From JBCDBH01 sp039184055 (GTDB lineage: Bacteria; Acidobacteriota; Thermoanaerobaculia; Multivoradales; J023), in contig JBCDBH010000140.1 in NCBI GenBank assembly GCA_039184055.1, positions 1 through 13,952 on the forward strand: 13,952 nt of DNA, read 5' to 3'. The position numbers and the translations under genes are program-made. The notes under the pieces are model-generated. The model did not search any database. It had not been told where the DNA came from and saw only the letters and a list, made by a program, of their open reading frames with translations. Positions 6,178-12,857 of the stretch are shown one piece after another. The number at the start of each line of letters is the position of its first letter. Position 1 is the stretch's first letter.

Positions 6178-7536
6178 ATGTCGAAATCTCATTCTACGTC
6201 CGTCGGTGTCAAGCTGGTGTTGATCGGCGTGTTGGTGGCCGTGTTGATGGTGCCGCTTTTGTTGGTGCGTGTGGTGATCAGTGAGCGTGAGGGGAGGCTG
6301 AAGGAGGCGGTGAACGAGATCGGCAGCACGTGGGGTGGTGCGCAGACCGTGGCGGCGCCGGTGTTGGTGGTGCCGTGGCGGGAACGTGTGATCGAGAACG
6401 GCAAGGTGAACGTGCATCAACGGTGGTTCGCTGCGCTGCCGGAGAAAGTCGAGATCACCGGTGAGGTGGTGCCTGAGGTACGGAAGCGGGGGCTGTTCGA
6501 GGTGGTGGTGTATCGCGCCAAGCTTCGGGTGAGCGGGCAGTTTCGGCCACCGGCTGGGCTGGCGGGGGTATGGGACGAGGCTCGTTTTGGTGAGGCGCAT
6601 CTCGCTTTCGGGGTGAGCGATCTACGCGGGCTCGGGGGACGACCGAAGCTCGAGCTGGCGGAGGAGACGCTCGACGTGGATGCCGCTGGGGTGGTCGAGC
6701 CGTTGACGGGGTTGCTCGGTCAGCCGCTTGCCGCGAAGCTGCCCGATGCCGAGTCGATGCTTGCGGATGCCAGTGCGACGCTGCCGTTTTCGTTGGAGCT
6801 GGATGTGGGCGGCAGCGGGCAGCTGCGTTTTGTGCCGCTTGGCGCGGATACGGCGGCGACGATCGAGTCACCGTGGCCGGATCCGAGCTTTCAGGGTGCG
6901 TTTTTGCCGGCTGAGCGAACGGTGAGCAAGGATGGCTTCGACGCGGCGTGGCGGGTGTCGGGTTTCGCGCGGGCGTATCCGCAGGAGATTCGGGATTTGG
7001 TGTCGCGGCAGGATCTGACGTATGCGGTGAGTCAGTCGGCGTTCGGGGTGGATTTGATGCCGGAGCTGTCGGCGTATCGGATTGTGGAGCGCTGTACGAA
7101 GTATGGGCTGTTGTTCGTGCTTTTGACGTTTACGGCGTTTTTTCTCTTCGAGCTTTTAGGTGGGCTGCGGGTGCATCCGATGCAGTATTTGATGGTGGGG
7201 TTTGCGCTGGTTCTTTTCTTTTTGCTGCTTTTGGCTTTCGCGGAGCATGTGGGATTTTTGGCGGCGTATGGGGTGGCGACGCTGGCTACGGTGGGGCTGA
7301 TCGGGGTGTATGGGGCGGCGGTGCTGAAGACTCGGCAGCGGACGATGTTGCTGGTTGGGGAGTTGGTGGCGCTTTACGGGATTCTTTATGTGTTGGTGCA
7401 GCTGGAGACGTTTGCGTTGCTTGTCGGGGCGGTTGTGTTGTTCTTTGCACTGGGTGGGGTGATGTGGCTTACTCGGGAGGTGGATTGGTATTCGGTTGGG
7501 AAGCAGCCGGCTCAAGAAGTAGCGGGAGCAGTCTAG
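6178..7536 (+). CDS. creD: CreD-family inner-membrane protein
   Basis: A 452-aa membrane protein of the CreD family. In enterobacteria and Pseudomonas members are controlled by the CreBC two-component system and affect envelope stress and beta-lactam tolerance; the biochemical role is unknown. I choose the ATG at 6178 over an in-frame ATG at 6148 because GAGGAG at 6165-6170 lies seven bases before it. Layout is one TM helix at about residues 12-33, a large periplasmic domain to about 300, then a C-terminal bundle of hydrophobic helices. The bundle holds the family signatures HPMQYLMVGFALVLFFLLLL and EHVGFLAAYGVATLATVGLI, ending in TREVDWY. No creB/creC neighbours are in the window. It is divergent from the vapBC-cas operon. 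Confidence 0.9.
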   Translation: MSKSHSTSVGVKLVLIGVLVAVLMVPLLLVRVVISEREGRLKEAVNEIGSTWGGAQTVAAPVLVVPWRERVIENGKVNVHQRWFAALPEKVEITGEVVPEVRKRGLFEVVVYRAKLRVSGQFRPPAGLAGVWDEARFGEAHLAFGVSDLRGLGGRPKLELAEETLDVDAAGVVEPLTGLLGQPLAAKLPDAESMLADASATLPFSLELDVGGSGQLRFVPLGADTAATIESPWPDPSFQGAFLPAERTVSKDGFDAAWRVSGFARAYPQEIRDLVSRQDLTYAVSQSAFGVDLMPELSAYRIVERCTKYGLLFVLLTFTAFFLFELLGGLRVHPMQYLMVGFALVLFFLLLLAFAEHVGFLAAYGVATLATVGLIGVYGAAVLKTRQRTMLLVGELVALYGILYVLVQLETFALLVGAVVLFFALGGVMWLTREVDWYSVGKQPAQEVAGAV

Positions 7537-7555
7537 GCTTCGCTTCAGCGATAGC

Positions 7556-7730
7556 GGCTGGTTCGCGATCTCGTGCTCGCGGGTGCTCGGAGGACGATTA
7601 CGAAAATAGCCTCTGGCTATTTTCGTAAGTCACGTAACGCTCCGAAGGAGCGTAGTGACCGCGGCATCTGCCTTCGATCGTGCGGAACGGGGCCGTCCCT
7701 GCGCGCCCGCTCCGCGCGAGATCGCGAGCC
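7556..7730. repeat. 175-bp nested inverted-repeat element downstream of creD
   Basis: The left arm 7556-7576 (GGCTGGTTCGCGATCTCGTGC) has a near-perfect inverse partner at 7714-7735, which runs into the terminator. Within the core 17 bases the only two differences are T/C, that is G-U compatible in RNA. The arms enclose a 14-bp hairpin and a 7-bp hairpin belonging to the REP-like unit. The whole could fold as one long branched structure. Confidence 0.55.
7598..7661 (-). repeat. REP-like double-hairpin repeat, copy 1
   Basis: The first hairpin has perfect 14-base arms 7598-7611 and 7615-7628 with a three-base loop. The second has arms 7637-7643 and 7647-7653 (ACGCTCC/GGAGCGT) with loop GAA. 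Bases 7621-7661 are identical over 41 positions to the inverse of 11281-11321. I orient it on the minus strand so that it reads in the same direction as copy 2. Confidence 0.8.
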
Positions 7731-7750
7731 CAGCCTTTTTGGCTGGGTTT
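7729..7750 (+). terminator. Rho-independent terminator-like hairpin after creD
   Basis: CCCAGCC (7729-7735) pairs with GGCTGGG (7741-7747) around a TTTTT loop, followed by TTT. The stem is GC-rich but the T-tract is short. It lies about 190 bases after the creD stop and just before the end of the convergent hicA, so it may serve creD read-through. Confidence 0.45.
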
Positions 7751-7803
7751 GGTGTCTGTGCACAGGCGAGGCGGAGAGAGGCGCGTTTATTGACGGACGG
7801 GTT

Positions 7804-8016
7804 TTAAACGAGCTTCTTGAACTGGTCGATCGTCATTCCGGCATCTCGGACGAGTCCAGCCATCGTGAAGGCGTTGATCGATGTGGAGCGAGGAATGGTA
7901 AGGATTCGGACGCCATCGGTCATGACAGTGTGTTTGCCCTCTCGGGCGATCCAGAACCCAGCTTTTTCGAATGCCTTGACGGCTCGTCGATGGGAGATAC
8001 CTGGGAGTTTGGGCAC
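7804..8016 (-). CDS. hicA: HicA-family mRNA interferase toxin
   Basis: A 70-aa HicA toxin, a dsRBD-fold ribonuclease that in known systems cleaves mRNA. The start is GTG at 8016, giving a product beginning MPKLPGISHRRAVKAFEKAG, the classic HicA opening. The catalytic histidine is H29 in REGKHTVMTDG, and the C-terminus DAGMTIDQFKKLV is also typical. The gene starts four bases after the hicB stop. The order is antitoxin then toxin, the reverse of the commonest hicAB arrangement, though this order is known. The reading frame is complete and no key residue is missing. Confidence 0.9.
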   Translation of the reverse strand: MPKLPGISHRRAVKAFEKAGFWIAREGKHTVMTDGVRILTIPRSTSINAFTMAGLVRDAGMTIDQFKKLV

Positions 8017-8020
8017 TTAC

Positions 8021-8218
8021 TTACCCAGCAACTCGAACTTCGCGAATCTCCGCATCCTCGAGGATGTCGCCGACGACTTCGAGGTATTCGTGGATGGCTT
8101 CTTGAATGTTGGCCAGGGCTTCGGCTTCGGACTCGCCTTGGGACCAGCAGCCTGGTAGGCCGGGTACCCAGACGGCGAATCCTTCTTTGGATTTCTTGAG
8201 TGCAACTCGATATGTCAA
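8021..8218 (-). CDS. hicB: HicB-family antitoxin, short form
   Basis: A 65-aa HicB antitoxin with the RNase-H-like fold that binds and blocks HicA. The signature PGLPGCWSQGESEAEALANI is at residues 19-38, followed by the helix EAIHEYLEVV. The start is TTG at 8218, because GGAGGTGA lies with seven bases between GGAGG and the TTG, and no ATG or GTG in frame gives the MTYRVALKK opening. The protein ends shortly after the core fold, so the C-terminal DNA-binding domain seen in longer HicBs is absent and autoregulation by HicB alone is doubtful. The pair has its own promoter directly upstream. Confidence 0.88.
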   Translation of the reverse strand: MTYRVALKKSKEGFAVWVPGLPGCWSQGESEAEALANIQEAIHEYLEVVGDILEDAEIREVRVAG

Positions 8219-8238
8219 AGAATCACCTCCATGTTGAG

Positions 8239-8244
8239 ATTATA
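8239..8244 (-). promoter_or_regulatory. Consensus -10 box of the hicBA promoter
   Basis: The minus strand carries a perfect TATAAT at 8239-8244, upstream of the hicB Shine-Dalgarno site. The -35 region is weak (TCGTGA, 16 bases upstream, 3/6). Three direct copies of CTCAA surround the -10 box and could be an operator. The leader would be short. Confidence 0.5.
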
Positions 8245-8290
8245 GCTTGAGTTGAGGTATTCACGAGAGCCGACATCATTTGTTGAAACG

Positions 8291-9214
8291 TCACAGTTTT
8301 GTCGGTGTCTTTCTCTGGGTTGTCGCTGTCTGTACAGTTTGAAAATGAATATCGACGATGTCGTCGATTTGCGTTGCGTATCCACCGGCCATGGAAAGGG
8401 CGATGGGAAGATCGAAGCGCCGGCAGATTTCGAGCACGGATAGGTCGCGTGTCGCCAGGCCTTTTTTGGTCAAGGCTAGACGTCCGAGTTTGTCTCCTGT
8501 GTAGGGATCGGCCCCGGCGATGAAGAAGACGGCGTCTGGCTGGCTTTGGTGGAAGGCCTGGTCGAGGGCGGTTTCTAGAGCGTGGAGGTAGGCGTGATCG
8601 TCAGCGCCGTCTTCTAAGGCAACGTCTAGGTCACTTTCTTCTTTGTGGAACGGGTAGTTTCGACGCCCGTGTACGGAGAGGGTGTAGACGCTTGGGTCGT
8701 CTCGGAAGATGGCGGCGGTGCCGTTTCCTTGGTGGACGTCTAGGTCGATGATGAGGGCTTTTTTGATGTGGCCGTTGGCTTGGAGGCGGCGGGCGGCGAT
8801 GGCGACGTCGTTTAAGACGCAGAAGCCTTCGCCGCGGTCGGGGAAAGCGTGGTGGGTGCCGCCTGCGAGGTTGATGCCGACGCCGTCTTGGAGGGCGGCT
8901 TCGGCGGCGGCGATGGTGCCGCCTACGGAGCGTCTACTGCGTTCGATGAGCTGGGGGGACCAGGGGAAGCCGATGCGGCGGATTTCGGCTTTGCTCAGGG
9001 TGCCGGTGACGATTTTCTCGAGGTAGTCGGGGGTGTGGACGCGGAGGATGTCGTGGTCTTCCGCGGCTTGGGGGACGCTGAGCTGGACCTGGGGGAGTTC
9101 GTGGGTGATGCGTTCGCGGAGGAGACGGTATTTGTCCATCGGGAAGCGATGGCCGTCTGGCAGGGGAAGGACGAAGTGGTCGCAGTAGTAGCCGCGAACG
9201 GTCATGTGAGACAT
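8291..9214 (-). CDS. Histone-deacetylase-family (HDAC/AcuC/HDAC11-like) zinc hydrolase
   Basis: A 307-aa arginase/deacetylase-fold enzyme. Bacterial members remove acyl groups from acetyl-lysine or small acetylated amines. The zinc site is intact: D159 and H161 in IDLDVHQGNGT and D236 in GADPYTGD. The catalytic histidine pair H121-H122 is in AGGTHHAF, and a Tyr follows the C-terminal glycines in MAGGYA. The N-terminal FPMDKYRLLRE block and single-domain length point to the HDAC11/class IV-like bacterial group rather than full-length AcuC. The start is ATG at 9214, with a second ATG three codons later; neither has a clear Shine-Dalgarno site. The substrate is unknown. The neighbouring peptidase is on the same strand but separated by a strong hairpin, so co-transcription is uncertain. 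Confidence 0.93.
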   Translation of the reverse strand: MSHMTVRGYYCDHFVLPLPDGHRFPMDKYRLLRERITHELPQVQLSVPQAAEDHDILRVHTPDYLEKIVTGTLSKAEIRRIGFPWSPQLIERSRRSVGGTIAAAEAALQDGVGINLAGGTHHAFPDRGEGFCVLNDVAIAARRLQANGHIKKALIIDLDVHQGNGTAAIFRDDPSVYTLSVHGRRNYPFHKEESDLDVALEDGADDHAYLHALETALDQAFHQSQPDAVFFIAGADPYTGDKLGRLALTKKGLATRDLSVLEICRRFDLPIALSMAGGYATQIDDIVDIHFQTVQTATTQRKTPTKL

Positions 9215-9224
9215 ATGGTTTCGA

Positions 9225-9251
9225 GAGGGCTCGTGTGTTTCACGAGCCCTC
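9225..9251 (-). terminator. Strong hairpin between the peptidase and deacetylase genes
   Basis: GAGGGCTCGTG (9225-9235) and CACGAGCCCTC (9241-9251) form a perfect 11-bp stem with a five-base loop, 25 bases past the peptidase stop. The trailing T-run on the minus strand is almost absent, so it may act as a Rho-assisted or processing hairpin. It ends 10 bases before the deacetylase start. Confidence 0.5.
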
Positions 9252-9276
9252 TTGTGAGTTTGGCGTTACCGTTGGC

Positions 9277-11169
9277 TTAGCCCTGCCAGCCGAGGATGGT
9301 GTCGATGGTGCCGACGGAGACGGGGTGGTAGCCACCGCGTGCCTGTTCGTAGATCTTGTCGGCGCGATCTTTGCCGTCGGGGGTGGTGGCGAGGCGTTCG
9401 TAGAGGGGTTTGAGGAATTTGCGCCGGCCTTGGTCGATGAGGAAGCGTTCTAAGGCGTCGTAGCCAGGTTCCCAGTTGTTGGCGATGACGTGGTGGAGCC
9501 AGGCGTGTTTGATTTCGCTGTTGCCGGTGGCGTTGAAGCCGAAGGCCTGGTCGAGCTGGTCCATCTGGTCGATGTCGAGCGTTTCGGGGAGGCCACGGAG
9601 GAAGTGGAGCCATTCGTGGGTGGTCCACTTGTCGGTGGCGAGCTCGGCTGCCGGGGTGCCGTCTTGCCAGCTGGTGAGGGCGGCGTCGACTTGGGTGAAG
9701 GCGTCGGAGCTGGGTATGTAGGCGCCTGCAGGTATGCCGGGGCCGTCGATCCAGGCGGTGAGGTCGATGGCGTCGGCTTCGGCTTCGCTGAGCAGGTCGT
9801 TGGTGATCGCGGTGATGAAGCCGTCGGTGGTGACGGCTTTGAAGGCGTTGTCGTCGAACCATTTGCGGAGGAAGGCGTCGAAGCGTTCTCGACCGACTTC
9901 TTCTTCGATGGTGCGCAGGAAGAAGTTGCCTTTTTCGTAGGCGACGTCGGTCATGCCGTCGTCGGGGTCGCGACCGGCGAGGTCGAGACGCAGGTGGGTG
10001 TCGCGGGTCGGCAGGCCGGCGAGGGTGTGGTCGAGGTCTTGCCAGCCCAGGGTGGCGAGCATGGCGGCGTAGTCTTCGCCGGCGATCTCTTCCATGATGC
10101 GTCGCTCGAGGTAGACGGTGAAGCCTTCGTTGAGCCAGAAGTCGTTCCAGTTGGCGTTGGTGGTGAGGTTGCCGGACCAGGAGTGGGCGAGCTCGTGGGC
10201 GACGAGGGCGACGAGCGAGCGATCACCGGCCAGGATGGTGGGGGTGGCGAAGGTGAGACGCGGGTTTTCCATGCCGCCGAAGGGGAAGGACGGGGGCAGG
10301 ACGAGGATGTCGTACCGACCCCAACGATAGGGCCCGTAGAGGGGCTCGACGCGGTCGATCATGTCTTGGGTGTCGGCGAATTCCCAAGCGGCGGCGTCGA
10401 CGACGTCGGGCTCGGCGTAGACGCCGGTGTCTTCACCGATGGAACGAAATTCGAGGTCGCCGACCGCGAGCGCCAGGAGGTAGGAAGGGATGGCCTGGGG
10501 CATGGAGAAGGTGTAGGCGCCGTCGGCGCTCTTCTCGGTCGGGTTTTCGGCGCTCATCAAGGCCATGAGCTTGCTCGGCACGCGGACGGTGGCGTCGTAG
10601 GTGAAGCGCACGCCGGGGGTGTCCTGGATCGGCACCCAGGTGCGCGCCAGGATGGCTTGGCTTTGGGTGAAGAGGAAGGGGTGTTCGCCACCGCTGGTGA
10701 GCTGGGGCGAGAGCCATTGCACGGCGGCGGCTTGGGGCTGGCTGGTGTAGTCGACGTGGACGATCCGAGTGTCTGACGTGATCGGAATCCGTAGCGCCGC
10801 GCCGAGGTAGCCGTCGGCCGGCGCGAGGGTGAAGTCGACCGCGTCTTTGGCGTCGTCGAGACGCACGGCGTGAATGTCGAGATCACGCGTGTCGAGCACC
10901 AGCTCGGTGGCGTCGGCGTGGTGGGTCAGGGTGAGCGAGGCGGTGCCGTCGAGCACGCTGCGTTCGAAGTCGACGTCGATGTCGAGGCTGAGGTGGCTCA
11001 CCGCGACCTGGTCGAAGTTGGCGTAGGAATGGGGATCGGTAGTCGTCATGGGGGCGGCCGGGGTCGAGTTGTCGGAGGTCGGAGCGGCGGTTCGGGTGTC
11101 GCCACACGCGGCGAGCACAAGAAGCATGAGCAGGCTCGCCGTGCCGGCGGCGAGTGAGATTCGATTCAT
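9277..11169 (-). CDS. M1-family metallo-aminopeptidase, LTA4-hydrolase-like lipoprotein
   Basis: A 630-aa secreted zinc aminopeptidase. I take the ATG at 11169 because it opens a lipoprotein signal (MNRISLAAG..., hydrophobic core 10-20, lipobox LAAC with C22) and has GAGGTG nine bases upstream. A longer in-frame reading would extend into repeat sequence. G23 at +2 suggests outer-membrane sorting, exposed to the periplasm or surface. Catalytic motifs are intact: GGMEN at 298-302, HELAH with H325, E326 and H329, and third zinc ligand E348 in WLNEGFTVYLERR. The C-terminal helical domain, with KHAWLHHVIANNWEPGYDAL and KFLKPLYERLA, is the leukotriene-A4-hydrolase/aminopeptidase-B type. The likely role is removal of N-terminal residues from imported or external peptides. 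It is divergent from rimO. Confidence 0.95.
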   Translation of the reverse strand: MNRISLAAGTASLLMLLVLAACGDTRTAAPTSDNSTPAAPMTTTDPHSYANFDQVAVSHLSLDIDVDFERSVLDGTASLTLTHHADATELVLDTRDLDIHAVRLDDAKDAVDFTLAPADGYLGAALRIPITSDTRIVHVDYTSQPQAAAVQWLSPQLTSGGEHPFLFTQSQAILARTWVPIQDTPGVRFTYDATVRVPSKLMALMSAENPTEKSADGAYTFSMPQAIPSYLLALAVGDLEFRSIGEDTGVYAEPDVVDAAAWEFADTQDMIDRVEPLYGPYRWGRYDILVLPPSFPFGGMENPRLTFATPTILAGDRSLVALVAHELAHSWSGNLTTNANWNDFWLNEGFTVYLERRIMEEIAGEDYAAMLATLGWQDLDHTLAGLPTRDTHLRLDLAGRDPDDGMTDVAYEKGNFFLRTIEEEVGRERFDAFLRKWFDDNAFKAVTTDGFITAITNDLLSEAEADAIDLTAWIDGPGIPAGAYIPSSDAFTQVDAALTSWQDGTPAAELATDKWTTHEWLHFLRGLPETLDIDQMDQLDQAFGFNATGNSEIKHAWLHHVIANNWEPGYDALERFLIDQGRRKFLKPLYERLATTPDGKDRADKIYEQARGGYHPVSVGTIDTILGWQG

Positions 11170-11220
11170 GGAAACGAGCACCTCGGGTCGATTCGGACAG
11201 TCGATGGGTTCGCGGAGTTG

Positions 11221-11308
11221 GTCGCTGCAAGTTTGTCGGTCACTACGCTTCTTCGGAGCGTTTGGTCGCTGCAAGTTTGCCGGTCACTACGCTCCTTCGG
11301 AGCGTTAC
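11221..11308 (+). repeat. Two tandem 44-bp repeats with hairpins
   Basis: Unit A (11221-11264) and unit B (11265-11308) both begin GTCGCTGCAAGTTTG and continue through CGGTCACTACGCT and CTTCGGAGCGT. They differ at only a few positions. Each carries the ACGCTxC-TTC-GGAGCGT hairpin; in unit A the T in the left arm turns a C-G pair into a U-G pair, so the stem survives. Unit B runs on into the 41-bp block shared with 7621-7661. Confidence 0.85.
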
Positions 11309-11338
11309 GTGACTTACGAAATCGCTCTGCGATTTCGT
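11281..11338 (+). repeat. REP-like double-hairpin repeat, copy 2
   Basis: Bases 11281-11321 match the inverse of 7621-7661 without a mismatch. The second hairpin, arms 11316-11325 and 11329-11338 with loop TCT, is 10 bp and perfect. It corresponds in position to the 14-bp hairpin of copy 1, but most of its arm sequence differs, and both arms change together. It lies between the divergent peptidase and rimO genes. Confidence 0.8.
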
Positions 11339-11373
11339 TGCAGGCGGTTTTCGTACGAGTCTATCCCGACTCT

Positions 11374-11381
11374 GGTATCAT
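11374..11381 (+). promoter_or_regulatory. Possible -10 box for rimO-ribF
   Basis: GGTATCAT ends in TATCAT at 11376-11381 (5/6 to TATAAT), with TG just before it (TGG-TATCAT), which resembles an extended -10. No good -35 is present at 16-18 bases. It would give a leader of about 57 bases before the rimO ATG. Confidence 0.4.
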
Positions 11382-11444
11382 CTGCGGCCGGTCCGTGAAC
11401 GGCTTTTCGCGTTCGCAACCTCCCGACCGACCCCGAGATACCCA

Positions 11445-12857
11445 ATGGATTCGAGCAAAGAAACGATGCAACGCCGTCCGACGGTCGGCATGGTCAGCCT
11501 CGGTTGTCCGAAGAATCAGGTCGATACCGAGATTATGCTCGGCGAGCTGAGCCGTGCCGGACATCAGGTGGTGGACGATACCGACGCCGATACGGTGATT
11601 ATCAATACCTGTGGCTTTATCGACGAGGCCAAGGAAGAGTCGGTCAACGCGATTCTCGACGTCGCCGAGCGCAAGGCCGCCGGTCAGGTCGGCAAGCTGC
11701 TCGTGGCCGGCTGTATGGTGAATAAATACGGTAAGGAGCTGGCCAGCGAGATTCCCGAGATCGATGGCTTTATCGGTCTTGACGATCTACGCAAGGTCGA
11801 CGAGGTGGTGGCGCTCGGGGGTGGCCCGCCGCCGCCATCGCCGTCGCATGTGGTGTTCGATCACCAGGCGCCCCGGGTGCTCACCACCCGTGGGCACGCG
11901 TTCCTCAAGGTCGCCGAGGGTTGCAACAACCCCTGTACCTTTTGCGCGATCCCGAGCTGGCGTGGACGGTTCCGTAGCCGGACGATCGAGAGCCTGGTCA
12001 CCGAGGCGCGGGAGCTCGAGGCACGCGGCACGTCGGAGCTGTGTCTGATCGCGCAGGATACGACTCGCTATGGTGAAGACCTCGACTACGGTCGGCACGG
12101 TCTGACGCGTTTGGTCGAGGCGCTGCTCGAAGCCACCGACATTCCGTGGATTCGCTTTCTCTACGCCTATCCGACCACGCTCGACGAGGAGCTGCTGCGG
12201 TTGATGGGTACCGAGCCGCGATTCTGCTCGTACGTCGACATGCCGCTCCAGCACAGCCATCCTGAGATCCTCAAGCGGATGCGTCGCGGCGGCAAGGCCG
12301 AGCGTTATCTGCGTTTGCTCGACAAGGCGCGAACGCTGGCGCCGGATATTTTCTTGCGCAGCACCTTTATCGTCGGCTTCCCGGGTGAGACCGAGGAGCA
12401 CTTCGCGCATTTGCTCGACTTTGTCGAGACCGCCCAGCTCGATCATCTCGGTGCCTTCGTCTACAGCCCGGAGCCCGATACGCCGGCCGCCGAGCTCGAT
12501 CGCCGAGTGCCGAAGGGCAAGGCGCGACGCCGATGGGAAGAGCTTTTGGCGCTCCAGGAGCCGATTTCGCGTGAGCGACGTGAGGCGCTGGTGGGCACCA
12601 CGATGCGGGTGCTGGTGGAGGGTGTGCATCCCGAGACCGAGCATCTCTTGCGGGCGCGCCACCACGGCATGGCGCCGGAGATCGACGGTCAGGTGTTGAT
12701 CAACGATGGCTTTGCGCCAGCGGGTGTGTTCGCCGATGTCGAGATCAGCGCCGCCTATGCCGACGACATCGTCGGCCATATCGTCGGGCCGGTGGATACC
12801 CCGGGTATCGAAATCGCCACCGCCGCGCCCGAGCTCATGGTCGCCGGAGGTTCGTGA
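11445..12857 (+). CDS. rimO: Ribosomal protein S12 methylthiotransferase RimO
   Basis: Radical SAM enzyme that adds a methylthio group to the conserved aspartate of ribosomal protein S12. The 470-aa product has the full three-domain plan. The N-terminal UPF0004 domain has its [4Fe-4S] cysteines C21, C56 and C90 (SLGCPKNQVD, NTCGF, AGCMV). The radical SAM core has C160, C164 and C167 in GCNNPCTFC, plus the family block DMPLQHSHPEILKRMRRGG. The C-terminal TRAM domain starts at about residue 385. The ATG at 11445 has no strong Shine-Dalgarno site; an ATG at 11466 is also possible and would keep all motifs. A proline-rich linker (GGGPPPPSPS, 125-134) joins the first two domains. The stop overlaps the ribF start. 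Confidence 0.96.
   Translation: MDSSKETMQRRPTVGMVSLGCPKNQVDTEIMLGELSRAGHQVVDDTDADTVIINTCGFIDEAKEESVNAILDVAERKAAGQVGKLLVAGCMVNKYGKELASEIPEIDGFIGLDDLRKVDEVVALGGGPPPPSPSHVVFDHQAPRVLTTRGHAFLKVAEGCNNPCTFCAIPSWRGRFRSRTIESLVTEARELEARGTSELCLIAQDTTRYGEDLDYGRHGLTRLVEALLEATDIPWIRFLYAYPTTLDEELLRLMGTEPRFCSYVDMPLQHSHPEILKRMRRGGKAERYLRLLDKARTLAPDIFLRSTFIVGFPGETEEHFAHLLDFVETAQLDHLGAFVYSPEPDTPAAELDRRVPKGKARRRWEELLALQEPISRERREALVGTTMRVLVEGVHPETEHLLRARHHGMAPEIDGQVLINDGFAPAGVFADVEISAAYADDIVGHIVGPVDTPGIEIATAAPELMVAGGS

Noticed and set aside
7573..8199. 208-codon plus-strand open frame over the repeats and hicBA.
   Set aside because: Begins in the structured repeat region and is antisense to two confident small genes; no recognisable protein.
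9490..10776. Long plus-strand open frame, very rich in Gly, Val and Glu.
   Set aside because: It is the antisense of the M1 peptidase gene. Its composition is that expected from the complement of GC-biased codons, and it shows no family motif.
11170..11274. Longer N-terminus for the M1 peptidase reaching into the tandem repeats.
   Set aside because: The internal ATG at 11169 has a Shine-Dalgarno site and starts a proper lipoprotein signal; the extension would bury that signal.
11787..12779. 330-codon minus-strand open frame.
   Set aside because: Antisense to rimO, whose motifs are intact. No signal of its own.
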